From Lentisalinibacter sediminis (GTDB lineage: Bacteria > Pseudomonadota > Gammaproteobacteria > Steroidobacterales > Woeseiaceae), in contig NZ_JAPDRF010000003.1 of assembly GCF_040706615.1 (NCBI RefSeq), positions 434,001-498,000 on the forward strand: a stretch of DNA of 64,000 nt. The letters are read 5' to 3'. The notes beneath the pieces were generated by a model. It saw only the letters and a program-made list of their open reading frames with translations. It was not told where the DNA came from and did not search any database. Made by a program: the position numbers and the translations under genes. This document shows positions 20,014 to 28,726 of the stretch, piece by piece. Each line of letters begins with the position of its first letter. Within the stretch, counting starts at the first letter, position 1.

Positions 20014-20781
20014 TCATAGCGAGCTACAGAGGTGCCCGCCGTCGACCACGATGTCGCTGCCGGTCATGAAACTGCCGGCGTCCGATGCGAGCAGCAGCAG
20101 CGCGCCGGCCAGCTCCTCGACCTGACCGATTCGTTTCATCGGTATCAGGCTGTTCAGCCGTTCCTCGTAGCCGGCCTGCATGGCGTGCTCGTTGATCTCG
20201 GTCCTGAAGAAGCCGGGCGAGATAGAGTTGACCCGGATGCCGTAGCGCGCCCACTCGAGCGCCAGGCTCTTCGTCATGTGCTTCACACCTGCCTTGGCCG
20301 CGTTGTAGGGCACCAGCATCTTGGTGACGCGGCTGCCGAGGATGGAAGCGATGTTGATAATGCTGCCGGGCTTCTCCGCCTTGATGAGCCGCTGCGCCGC
20401 CGCCTGCGCCACCATGAAGACGCCCTTCAGATCGGTATCGATCACCGCGTCCCAGTCTTCTTCCGAGAGTTCCACGGCGAAGCTGTCCCGGCTGATCCCG
20501 GCATTGTTCACCACGATGTCGATGAGGCCGATCTCCTGCTCCGCCTGCTCGAAGCATTCGCGGATCGAGTCGGAATTCGTGACGTCCAGATCGATGCAGG
20601 CCGCCGTGCCGCCGGCGTTGTCGATCTCCGTCGCTGTGGCCTTCAGCTTCTCGCGGCGCCTTGCGGCCAGTACGACCTCCGCCCCCGCTGTGGCCAGGGT
20701 CTTCGCGAATTGCTTGCCGAGGCCGCTGCCGGCGCCGGTCACGAGGGCGCGATGCCCCTTCAGGTCGAATAGATCGCTCAT
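20014..20781 (-). CDS. SDR family oxidoreductase (last gene of the icmF operon)
   Basis: 255-aa classical SDR with TGAGSGLG (16-23), VVNNAGIS, Ser in NIASILGS and YNAAKAG as the catalytic Tyr/Lys. The C-terminus FMTGSDIVVDGGH is typical. It follows the thioesterase by 31 bp and shares direction with icmF and the crotonase, so it probably acts on a hydroxy- or ketoacyl intermediate of that pathway. FabG-like keto-reductase activity is also possible. Confidence 0.88.
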   Translation of the reverse strand: MSDLFDLKGHRALVTGAGSGLGKQFAKTLATAGAEVVLAARRREKLKATATEIDNAGGTAACIDLDVTNSDSIRECFEQAEQEIGLIDIVVNNAGISRDSFAVELSEEDWDAVIDTDLKGVFMVAQAAAQRLIKAEKPGSIINIASILGSRVTKMLVPYNAAKAGVKHMTKSLALEWARYGIRVNSISPGFFRTEINEHAMQAGYEERLNSLIPMKRIGQVEELAGALLLLASDAGSFMTGSDIVVDGGHLCSSL

Positions 20782-20812
20782 GTCACTCCCGATCTGGTTG
20801 CGTGGATTTCGA

Positions 20813-21247
20813 TTAGCGCTGGCGGCGGAACAGGTTGTAGGTGCCGAGCGCCGTGGCGCAGAGTGTATCCGATCCGGCGTCGAGCACCGTGGTCTCGGTG
20901 AAGCACAGCCGGGCGCCCCGGCCGATGAGCCGCGCCTCGACGATGGCGCGCCCGGACCGGTGCGCGGTGACGAAGCTCGTGTTCTGGTTCACGGTGATGG
21001 CCACGTATTCCTCCCGCTTGCCGTACAGGCACGCCATCGCCCCGCCGATATCCAGCAGCGAGAGGATGACACCGCCGTGCAGCAGGCCGACGGTGTTGGT
21101 GTGCCGTCGCTCCACTTCCAGCGCGAGACGGGCATGGCCTTCGGACCATTCCAGCTGGCGCAGGCCGAGGATGTCGAGGAAGGTGCCCTCGGCGCCGGCG
21201 ATGTCCAGCACTGCGCCGAGGGCGTCGTCCGAAGAGGCCGCGGCCAT
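20813..21247 (-). CDS. PaaI family hotdog thioesterase
   Basis: 144-aa hotdog-fold acyl-CoA thioesterase. The conserved HTNTVGLLHGGVILSLLD segment carries the HGG loop and the acidic residue expected for PaaI-type enzymes, and VTVNQNTSFVTAH is the following strand pair. It would release free acids and CoA from acyl- or phenylacetyl-CoA. The start ATG 21247 overlaps the TAA stop of the crotonase by one base, so the two are coupled. A larger open frame upstream is antisense noise. Confidence 0.88.
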   Translation of the reverse strand: MAAASSDDALGAVLDIAGAEGTFLDILGLRQLEWSEGHARLALEVERRHTNTVGLLHGGVILSLLDIGGAMACLYGKREEYVAITVNQNTSFVTAHRSGRAIVEARLIGRGARLCFTETTVLDAGSDTLCATALGTYNLFRRQR

Positions 21248-22002
21248 TACTTGCGGAAGCCGGACAGCCGCTCTGCGGTATCGGGTATCTCGAAGAGGGT
21301 GCCGGCCTCGAAGGCCAGGCCGGCGGTGAGCGTGCGGTCCTCGGTGTCGCGGTAGAGTACCTTGTAGGCGGCCAGGACGTGGGCGCTGTTCTCCCGTATC
21401 CGCTCCAGCACCGAGCCCACGAGATCGTCCAGTTCCGCGGCGGGCGCGCAGTCGTTGGCGAGACCAATCTCCACCGCCTCGGCGCCGGTGACGCTGCGGG
21501 CCGTGAGCGACATCTCCTTCGCGCGGGTCATGCCCACCCGCCGCGGGAGCCGCTGGCTCATGCCCCAGGACGGCCGCACGCCCCATTTCGCGTGGGTGTC
21601 GCCGAGCTTCGCCTCGGCCGCCGTGTAGACGAGATCGCAGCCGAGCGCGAGCTCCAGCGCGCCGGTGAAGCAATGCCCGTTCACCTTGGCGATGACCGGC
21701 TTCGGTGCGATCTCCATGTAACGGATGGCCCGCCGCGCCGGGATATCCAGGATGTCGCCGACGCTGCCGTTGATGATCGGCCGGTCGCCCAGCGACTTCA
21801 GGTCGACGCCCGCGCTGAAGGCGCGCCCGGCGCCGGTGACCACCACCGCACGCACGTCGTCATCGTCACCGGCGGCCTCCATTGCAGTTCCCAGCGCCTC
21901 CAGCATACCCGGCGTCAGCGCGTTCAGCGCATCCGGCCGGTTCAGCGTGATGGTGGTGACACCGTCCTTCGTCTCCGTCAGCAGTTCTTTTTCTTCTGCC
22001 AT
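21247..22002 (-). CDS. Enoyl-CoA hydratase/isomerase family protein
   Basis: Crotonase-fold protein, 251 aa from ATG 22002 (GAGG about 10 bases upstream). The first catalytic Glu is kept (GALELALGCD), but the segment that normally carries the second acid reads WGVRPSWGMSQRLPR with no acidic residue. It may therefore be a hydratase variant, an isomerase or a hydrolase. It lies 22 bp after icmF in the same operon, so it probably handles a branched C4-C5 acyl-CoA. Confidence 0.87.
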   Translation of the reverse strand: MAEEKELLTETKDGVTTITLNRPDALNALTPGMLEALGTAMEAAGDDDDVRAVVVTGAGRAFSAGVDLKSLGDRPIINGSVGDILDIPARRAIRYMEIAPKPVIAKVNGHCFTGALELALGCDLVYTAAEAKLGDTHAKWGVRPSWGMSQRLPRRVGMTRAKEMSLTARSVTGAEAVEIGLANDCAPAAELDDLVGSVLERIRENSAHVLAAYKVLYRDTEDRTLTAGLAFEAGTLFEIPDTAERLSGFRK

Positions 22003-22024
22003 TTCGCGATGCCTCGGTCGTGAC

Positions 22025-25000
22025 TCACATGTTGCGGCGGTACTCGCCGCCCACATCGTACAGCGCCCTCGATATCTGCCCCAGGGAACTCGTCTTCACG
22101 GTCTGCACCAGCTCCTCGAAGATGTTGCCGCGGGCCCGCGCCACCTTCCTGAGCTTCTCCAGCGACTCGCTGCGGTCGCCGACGTGGTTGCGCTGGAACG
22201 CGCGCACTGCGTCGATCTGCGCCTGCTTCTCCTGGTCGTTGGAACGCATGAGCTCCAGCGTGCCCACCTCGTCCTCCTGGCCTTCCGCCGGCAGGAACGT
22301 GTTCACGCCGATGAGCGGCAGACTGCCGTCGTGCTTGCGGCTCTCGTAGTACAGGCTCTCGTCCTGGATCTTGCCGCGCTGGTACATGGTGTCCATGGCA
22401 CCGAGCACGCCGCCGCGCTCGGAGATGCGCTCGAACTCCTGGTAGACGGCCTCCTCCACGAGTTCGGTGAGCTCGTCGGTGATGAACGAGCCCTGCCAGG
22501 GGTTCTCGCAGTAGTTCAGGCCCAGCTCCCGGTTGATGATCAACTGGATGGCCACCGCCCGGCGCACCGACTGCTCCGTGGGCGTGGTGATGGCTTCGTC
22601 GAAGGCATTGGTGTGCAGACTGTTGCAGTTATCGAACAGGGCGTAGAGCGCCTGCAGCGTGGTGCGGATGTCGTTGAAGCTGATCTCCTGGGCGTGCAGG
22701 CTGCGGCCGGATGTCTGGATGTGATACTTCAGCATCTGGCTGCGGCGGCTCGCGCCGTAGCGCTCGCGCATGGCGCGCGCCCAGATGCGCCGGGCCACCC
22801 GCCCGATCACCGCGTATTCCGGATCCATGCCGTTGGAGAAGAAGAACGACAGATTCGGCGCGAAGTCGTCGATGTTCATGCCGCGGGCCAGATAGTACTC
22901 GACGATGGTGAAGCCGTTCGCCAGCGTGAAGGCGAGCTGGCTGATGGGGTTCGCGCCGGCCTCGGCGATGTGATAGCCGCTGATGGAGACGCTGTAGTAA
23001 TTGCGGACATTGTGGTCGATGAAGTACTGCTGCACGTCGCCCATCATCTTCATCGCGAACTCGGTGGAGAAGATGCAGGTGTTCTGGGCCTGGTCCTCCT
23101 TCAGGATGTCCGCCTGCACCGTGCCGCGCACGGTGGCGAGCGTCTCGGCCCTGATGCGTTCGTAGGTCTCGGCGTCCACCACCTGGTCGCCGGGGATGCC
23201 GAGCAGCCCCAGGCCCAGGCCGTCGCTGCCCTCGGGCAGCTCGCCGCGGTACTGCGGCCGCTCCTTGCCCTCGAACCAGGCGTCGATGGTCTTCTGCGCG
23301 TCCTCCCACCGCCCGGTCTCGCGCAGGTGCTTCTCCACCTGCTGGTCGATGGCCGTGTTCATGAAGAACGCCAGGATCATCGGCGCCGGGCCGTTGATGG
23401 TCATGGAGACTGAGGTGGAGGGGTCGCACAGGTCGAAGCCCGAATAGAGCTTCTTCATGTCGTCGACGGTGGCTATCGACACGCCGGAGTTGCCCACCTT
23501 GCCGTAGATGTCCGGGCGCTCGTGGGGGTCCTCGCCGTACAGCGTGACCGAATCGAAGGCCGTGGACAGCCGCGCCGCATCGTGCCCGCGGGAGAGGTAA
23601 TGGAAGCGGCGGTTCGTACGCTCCGGCGTGCCCTCGCCGGCGAACATGCGGATGGGATCCTCGCCGGTGCGCCGGTAAGGATACACGCCGCCGGTGTAGG
23701 GATAGGAGCCCGGCAGGTTCTCCCTCATGAGGAAGGCCAGCAGTTCGCCCCAGTCCCGATACTTCGGCGGCGCGATCTTCGGGATCGGCTGGTGGCTGAG
23801 GCTTTCGCGATAATTTTCGCCGGTGACCTCCCTGCCGCGCACCGCGTAGCTGTAGCGCTCGGCGCGCACGCCCTCGTAGCGCTGCGGCCATTCCTGCAGC
23901 AGTTCGACAGCCTCCCCGTCCAGCTCCTGGACGGCCTCCTGGTAGCGCTGGCGCAGCACCAGCAGGGAGCGGTCCTCGTCGGCCGTGAGGGCCTCGCGGG
24001 GATAGGACGCGAGCGCTGCGGGCAGCTCCGTATCCTCCAGCGCCCGCAGCGCCTCGTACATCTGCTGCGCCCGGCTGGCGGCCTCTGCCTGGGCGGCGAT
24101 GCGCTCGTTGATGTCCCGGCCCTGTTCGCTGATCTCGGCGAGATACCGCACCCGGGAGCCCGGGATCATGGCGGTGGCCTTCGGCTCCTTCTCGGGCACG
24201 TCCATGTCCGGTGTCCAGCGCGCGGCATCGAGTTCCAGCTTCTCCGCCAGGTTCCCGCACAGGTTGACGAACATCCACGAGACGCCCGGGTCGTTGAACT
24301 GGCTGGCGATGGTGGGATAGACCGGCACCTCGTCGTCGGAGGCCTGGAACTTCAGGTGATTGCGCTTCCACTGCTTGCGGATATCCCTGAGCGCGTCCTC
24401 GGCGCCCCGCTTGTCGAACTTGTTCAGCACGATGAGATCGGCGAAGTCCAGCATGTCGATCTTCTCGAGCTGGCTGGCCGCGCCGTAGTCGGAGGTCATC
24501 ACGTACACCGAGTAGTCCACCAGATCGACAATCTCGCTGTCGCTCTGGCCGATGCCGGCGGTCTCCACGATCACGAGATCGTTGCCCATGGATTTCAGGA
24601 AGGCGATGGCGTCGCCCAGCATCTCGCTGGTGGCCAGATGCTGGCGCCGCGTGGCCATGGAGCGCATGTAGATCCGCTCGGAGTGCAGGCTGTTCATGCG
24701 GATGCGGTCGCCCAGCAGGGCGCCGCCGGTCCGTCGGCGGGTGGGGTCCACGGCCAGCACCGCGATGCGCATGTCGGGGAAGGACTGCAGGAAACGGTTC
24801 AGCAGTTCGTCCGTGACGCTGGACTTGCCGGCCCCGCCGGTACCGGTGATGCCCACCACGGGCACGCGGCCGGAACGCATCTGCCAGGTCTTGCGCAGCG
24901 TGGCGAGTTCGTCGTCGCTGAACGCGCCCTCCTCGATCGCCGAGATCATCGCCGCGACGGCCGTCATGTCGTCGGGGTCCGGCTCGCCGGGCTGCACCGT

Positions 25001-25468
25001 CGGACGGCGCGCCGCCACCGTGCGGCGGATCAGGTCCTCGATCATCTCGTCGAGGCCCATCTTCATGCCGTCGTTGGGGTGGTAGATGCGCTCGACGCCG
25101 TAGTTCATCAGCTCGCGGATCTCGTCCAGGGTGATGGTGCCGCCGCCGCCGCCGAAGATGCGGATGTGCTCCGCGCCGGCCTCTCGCAGCATGTCGACCA
25201 TGTAGCGGAAGTACTCGACGTGGCCACCCTGGTAGGAGCTGATGGCGATGCCGTCGGCGTCTTCCTGCAGGGCCGCGCGTACCACGTCGGCCACGCTGCG
25301 GTTGTGCCCGAGATGGATCACCTCGGCACCCTTGGACTGGATCAGTCTCCGCATGATATTGATAGCTGCGTCGTGACCGTCAAACAGCGATGCCGCGGTG
25401 ACGAAGCGGAGCGGGGCCGTCTCGGCATCGCGTGAGATTCGGGGCAGATCGCTGGCTGCGGTACTCAT
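22025..25468 (-). CDS. icmF: Fused isobutyryl-CoA mutase / G-protein chaperone (IcmF)
   Basis: Adenosylcobalamin-dependent carbon-skeleton mutase of 1147 aa that interconverts isobutyryl- and n-butyryl-CoA (or related branched pairs). Domain order is diagnostic: B12-binding domain with SLFDGHDAAIN (28-36; His32 ligand), MeaB-like GTPase with P-loop GTGGAGKS (209-216), VETAGIGQSDSE and NKFD (349-352), then the TIM-barrel mutase domain (about 560-1147). In the barrel, Gln795 (AQNTCIF) replaces the carboxylate-binding Arg of methylmalonyl-CoA mutase, which excludes that activity. Position 596 is Tyr (GVYPYRR) where characterised IcmF enzymes are described with Phe. Leads an operon with a crotonase, thioesterase and SDR. 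Confidence 0.95.
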   Translation of the reverse strand: MSTAASDLPRISRDAETAPLRFVTAASLFDGHDAAINIMRRLIQSKGAEVIHLGHNRSVADVVRAALQEDADGIAISSYQGGHVEYFRYMVDMLREAGAEHIRIFGGGGGTITLDEIRELMNYGVERIYHPNDGMKMGLDEMIEDLIRRTVAARRPTVQPGEPDPDDMTAVAAMISAIEEGAFSDDELATLRKTWQMRSGRVPVVGITGTGGAGKSSVTDELLNRFLQSFPDMRIAVLAVDPTRRRTGGALLGDRIRMNSLHSERIYMRSMATRRQHLATSEMLGDAIAFLKSMGNDLVIVETAGIGQSDSEIVDLVDYSVYVMTSDYGAASQLEKIDMLDFADLIVLNKFDKRGAEDALRDIRKQWKRNHLKFQASDDEVPVYPTIASQFNDPGVSWMFVNLCGNLAEKLELDAARWTPDMDVPEKEPKATAMIPGSRVRYLAEISEQGRDINERIAAQAEAASRAQQMYEALRALEDTELPAALASYPREALTADEDRSLLVLRQRYQEAVQELDGEAVELLQEWPQRYEGVRAERYSYAVRGREVTGENYRESLSHQPIPKIAPPKYRDWGELLAFLMRENLPGSYPYTGGVYPYRRTGEDPIRMFAGEGTPERTNRRFHYLSRGHDAARLSTAFDSVTLYGEDPHERPDIYGKVGNSGVSIATVDDMKKLYSGFDLCDPSTSVSMTINGPAPMILAFFMNTAIDQQVEKHLRETGRWEDAQKTIDAWFEGKERPQYRGELPEGSDGLGLGLLGIPGDQVVDAETYERIRAETLATVRGTVQADILKEDQAQNTCIFSTEFAMKMMGDVQQYFIDHNVRNYYSVSISGYHIAEAGANPISQLAFTLANGFTIVEYYLARGMNIDDFAPNLSFFFSNGMDPEYAVIGRVARRIWARAMRERYGASRRSQMLKYHIQTSGRSLHAQEISFNDIRTTLQALYALFDNCNSLHTNAFDEAITTPTEQSVRRAVAIQLIINRELGLNYCENPWQGSFITDELTELVEEAVYQEFERISERGGVLGAMDTMYQRGKIQDESLYYESRKHDGSLPLIGVNTFLPAEGQEDEVGTLELMRSNDQEKQAQIDAVRAFQRNHVGDRSESLEKLRKVARARGNIFEELVQTVKTSSLGQISRALYDVGGEYRRNM

Positions 25469-25527
25469 GAACGAGACCTCGTGGTTCGGCTTCCGGAAGC
25501 GGCGCTTCCGGCCGGAGACCGGCTGGA

Positions 25528-25547
25528 AATTTAATGTGGATTAAAAT
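25528..25547. promoter_or_regulatory. Operator-like palindrome between icmF and the acyl-CoA ligase
   Basis: TTTAAT-GTGG-ATTAAA (25530-25545) is a perfect 6-bp inverted repeat in the only AT-rich part of the 173-bp divergent region; it extends to 8 bp with one mismatch. It is placed to control icmF, the ligase or both, possibly through the TetR regulator at 27195. No clean -35/-10 pair could be fixed. Confidence 0.4.
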
Positions 25548-25641
25548 ACCGTCGCAGACGGTGCAATACAAGCGCGCGCCGGGGGCTCGTGCAGACTTAA
25601 TTGAATGTTTTCTGGAGTAATTTCCTGACCGGGAGGGGAGC

Positions 25642-27198
25642 ATGCCGACCTTGAATCTGGCCGACATCAGCCGTGTGCACGCACGGGAGAATCCGCAGGG
25701 CGAGGCCCTGGTCTTCAACGGCGAGGTCACCACCTACGCCGAACTCGACGAACGGGTGAACCGGGTGGCGAACGGTCTCGCCGCGGAGGACCTGCCGATC
25801 CAGACCCGGGTGGGCTATCTCTCCAAGAACGCGCCGAACTACTTCGAGATCGTGCTCGGTTGCGCGAAATCCCGCAACGTGATGGTCGCCGTCAACACCC
25901 GGCTGGCCGCGCCGGAGGTGAAGTACATCCTGGAGGATGCCGATGCGCAGATCCTGTTCGTCGGCAAGGAGTTCTACCCGATGATCGAGGCGCTGGAGGG
26001 CGAACTCACGCGGATCGGCAAGATCATCGCGCTGGACGACGGCCACGAGCGATGGGAGTCCTACGCGGACTGGCGCGACAAACAGTCCGCCGACGACCCG
26101 ATGCTGCCGTACGATCCGGAGGACGACTTCGAGCAACTCTACACCAGCGGCACGACGGGCCACCCCAAGGGCGTACAGCTCACCCACGGCGCCTGGTTCC
26201 CGGCGGTGGATGCGGCCACGAAGGTGGACTGGGCGGCCTACGAGCCCGGCGAGACCGCGCTCATCTGCATGCCGGTGTTCCACGTCGCCGGCTCCAACAG
26301 CGGCCTGTTCTCGCTGATGCAGGGCACGCGTACGGTGATCGTGGCCGACTTCGACCCCCAGGAGATCCTGCGGCTGCTGGACGAGTACGACGTCAACCAC
26401 ACTTTCTTCGTGCCCGCCGTGATCCTGGCACTGATCCACCAGCCCAACGTGGGCGAGTTCGACTACTCGAGCCTGCGCAACATCGCCTACGGCGCTTCGC
26501 CCATCGCCGAGGCGGTGCTGCTGAAGGCCCGCGAGGTGTTCGGCTGTAACTTCACGCAGCTCTACGGCCTCACCGAGAACCTGGGACTGGCCACCCAGCT
26601 GCCGCCGGCCGACCACGAGCCCGCGCGGGGCAAGCTGCGCTCCTGCGGCCTGCCCTACGAGGGCTCGGAGATCCGCATCCTCGGCGCGGACGGTAACGAG
26701 CTGCCCGCGGGCGAGGTAGGCGAGATCTGCCTGAAATCGGACTGGCTGATGAAGGGCTACTGGAACCGGCCGGAAGCCACAACGGAATCCATGCAGGACG
26801 GCTGGTTCCACACCGGCGACGCCGGCTACTTCGACGAGGACGGCTATCTCTACATCCACGACCGTCTGAAGGACATGATCATCTCCGGCGGGGAGAACAT
26901 CTATCCCGCGGAGGTGGAGAACGCGCTGTTCGCGCATCCCGCGGTAGCCGACGTCGCAGTCATCGGCGTGCCGGACGAGAGGTGGGGCGAGGCAGTGAAG
27001 GCCATAGTGGTCCGCAAACCCGGCGAGGAGCTGACCGCCGGAGAGCTGATCGACTTCGCCCGCGAGCGCATCGCCCGCTACAAGGCGCCGCGCAGCGTCG
27101 ACTTCGTCGAGGAGCTCCCCCGCAATCCCAGTGGCAAGGTGCTGCGTCGGGAGCTGCGCGAGCAATACTGGCAGGGCCGCGACCGGCAGGTGTCGTGA
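25642..27198 (+). CDS. Acyl-CoA synthetase (long-chain fatty-acid-CoA ligase family)
   Basis: AMP-forming ligase of 518 aa that activates a carboxylic acid to acyl-CoA. The P-loop is YTSGTTGHPKG (167-177); A5 is QLYGLTEN; the hinge region reads GWFHTGDAGYFDEDG and RLKDMIISGGENIYP; the A10 lysine is Lys499 in NPSGKVLRRE. A strong GGGAGGGGAG precedes the ATG. Divergent from icmF and coupled (GTGA overlap) to a TetR regulator, it probably supplies the acyl-CoA degraded by the icmF operon. Chain-length preference cannot be read from the sequence. Confidence 0.93.
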   Translation: MPTLNLADISRVHARENPQGEALVFNGEVTTYAELDERVNRVANGLAAEDLPIQTRVGYLSKNAPNYFEIVLGCAKSRNVMVAVNTRLAAPEVKYILEDADAQILFVGKEFYPMIEALEGELTRIGKIIALDDGHERWESYADWRDKQSADDPMLPYDPEDDFEQLYTSGTTGHPKGVQLTHGAWFPAVDAATKVDWAAYEPGETALICMPVFHVAGSNSGLFSLMQGTRTVIVADFDPQEILRLLDEYDVNHTFFVPAVILALIHQPNVGEFDYSSLRNIAYGASPIAEAVLLKAREVFGCNFTQLYGLTENLGLATQLPPADHEPARGKLRSCGLPYEGSEIRILGADGNELPAGEVGEICLKSDWLMKGYWNRPEATTESMQDGWFHTGDAGYFDEDGYLYIHDRLKDMIISGGENIYPAEVENALFAHPAVADVAVIGVPDERWGEAVKAIVVRKPGEELTAGELIDFARERIARYKAPRSVDFVEELPRNPSGKVLRRELREQYWQGRDRQVS

Positions 27199-27842
27199 GC
27201 GGGAGCGGCGCCGCCGACACCGGGGCCGCTGGCGCAGACGCGGTCGCCGGCACCGCGGACAGCGGCTCGGCGACCGCGTTCCAGTTGAAACGCGGCCGTC
27301 TGCTGCGAGCCGCCGCGGCCTGCTTCAACCGGAAGGGCTACAGCGGCACGTCGCTGCGGGACGTGGCAGACCAGCTCGGCATGACGGACGCCGCCATCTA
27401 TCACTACGTCTCGGGCAAACAGGATCTGGTCTACGAGTGCTACCTGCGGGCAGCGGAGATCGGCACGGCGGCGCTCGCGCGCGCCATCGGCGAGGGCGGC
27501 ACCGGCCTCGACCAGGCACGCCGCTATCTGCGCTACCACCTGGAGGCGATGTGCGGAGAAGAGGGGCCGATCGCCATCATGAGCGAGATCCCGGCGCTGG
27601 CGCCCCGCCACCGCGAAGAGATCCTGCGCCGCTCCCGGGCACACGGCCGGGCGTTCGAGGCCATCCTGGAGCAGGGCATCGGCGACGGCAGCATCGCGCC
27701 CTGCGACGTGCGCATGACCGGCAACGCGATCATGGGCGCCGTCAACTGGGTACCGAAGTGGTTCCACGGCGACCCCGGCGTGGCGGCCCGGATCCTCGCA
27801 GAGTTCCCCGCCATCCTGACCCGGGGACTGGCACCGCGATGA
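27195..27842 (+). CDS. TetR/AcrR family transcriptional regulator
   Basis: 215-aa regulator starting at GTG 27195, which overlaps the stop of the ligase gene (GTGA). A low-complexity Gly/Ala leader of about 28 residues precedes the helix-turn-helix (KRGRLLRAAAACFNRKGYSG, then LRDVADQLGMTDAAIYHYVS). The rest is the ligand-binding domain. Co-transcription with an acyl-CoA ligase suggests that it senses an acyl-CoA and autoregulates the ligase and perhaps icmF. Its stop overlaps the next gene's start. Confidence 0.9.
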   Translation: MSGSGAADTGAAGADAVAGTADSGSATAFQLKRGRLLRAAAACFNRKGYSGTSLRDVADQLGMTDAAIYHYVSGKQDLVYECYLRAAEIGTAALARAIGEGGTGLDQARRYLRYHLEAMCGEEGPIAIMSEIPALAPRHREEILRRSRAHGRAFEAILEQGIGDGSIAPCDVRMTGNAIMGAVNWVPKWFHGDPGVAARILAEFPAILTRGLAPR

Positions 27843-28702
27843 CCCGGACCGGTCGCCTGCCCGCCCTCCTCGCGTCACTCGCCGTGGCGCTGCTGGCCAC
27901 GGCCCTGCCGTATACCGGCGCGGCGCAAGTCGAGGAGGAACCGCTGCCGCTGTGGGAAGTGGGCGCCGGGGTGGTCGCGACCTGGGCCCCGGATTATCCC
28001 GCCGCGGAGGAATCGAGCGGCCGCGCACTGCCCTTCCCAGCCGTCGTCTACCGGGGCGACTTCCTGCGCATCGGCGATTCCAGCGTGGTGTCGGGCCGCC
28101 TGTTCCGCTCGCCGCGGCTGGAGCTGGACGTGAGCCTGGACGGCTCGCTGGACGCCGAGAGCGACGACATCGACGTTCGCCGCGGCATGCCGGATCTGGG
28201 TTTCCTGTTCGAGGCCGGCCCGGAGCTCGAAATCGTGCTGAACGACCCGGCGGACGCGTCCCGTACGCTGAAGCTGGAGCTGCCGCTGCGCGGCGTGTTC
28301 TCCTGGGACGACGACGGCCTGCGCTCCCGGGGCCTCGTGTTCAACCCCGAACTGGAGTACGAAAAGCCGGAGTTCGCCGGCACGCCCTGGGAGTTGTCCC
28401 TCAGCGTCGCGCCGGTCTTCGCGACGGAGAAACTGCACCACTATTTCTACACCGTGGATCCGGTCTACGCGACACCGTCGCGGCCGGTGTACGAGGCACG
28501 GGGCGGCTATCTGCAGACGGAATTCGGCGCCCGGCTGACCCGGCGCGACCCGAAGCGCTTCCTGTTCGCGGGGGTCACCGTGAACGCCCACACCGGGTCC
28601 CGCAACGAGGCAAGCCCGCTCTATCGCCGCGACCTGACCTGGGCGGTCTACGCCGGCGTGGTCTTCGCCTTCTGGCAGAGCGAGGAGCCGGCGCCGGACT
28701 GA
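27839..28702 (+). CDS. MipA/OmpV family outer-membrane protein
   Basis: 287-aa protein with a Sec signal (RLPALLASLAVALLATALP, cleavage near GAA) and a small beta-barrel. It begins WEVGAGVVATWAPDYPAAEE and continues FPAVVYRGDFLRIGD, DVSLDGSLDAESDDIDVRRG and RGLVFNPELEYEK, all family landmarks of MipA/OmpV. E. coli MipA scaffolds MltA and PBP1B, but most members have no known role. ATGA overlap with the tetR stop makes it the third gene of the ligase operon, an unusual place for this family. Confidence 0.9.
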   Translation: MTRTGRLPALLASLAVALLATALPYTGAAQVEEEPLPLWEVGAGVVATWAPDYPAAEESSGRALPFPAVVYRGDFLRIGDSSVVSGRLFRSPRLELDVSLDGSLDAESDDIDVRRGMPDLGFLFEAGPELEIVLNDPADASRTLKLELPLRGVFSWDDDGLRSRGLVFNPELEYEKPEFAGTPWELSLSVAPVFATEKLHHYFYTVDPVYATPSRPVYEARGGYLQTEFGARLTRRDPKRFLFAGVTVNAHTGSRNEASPLYRRDLTWAVYAGVVFAFWQSEEPAPD

Positions 28703-28726
28703 GGGCACCCGGCGCGGCGGGCGGAT

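Noticed and set aside
22025..25468. Methylmalonyl-CoA mutase
   Set aside because: The domain order with an internal GTPase and Gln795 in place of the carboxylate-binding Arg point to IcmF.
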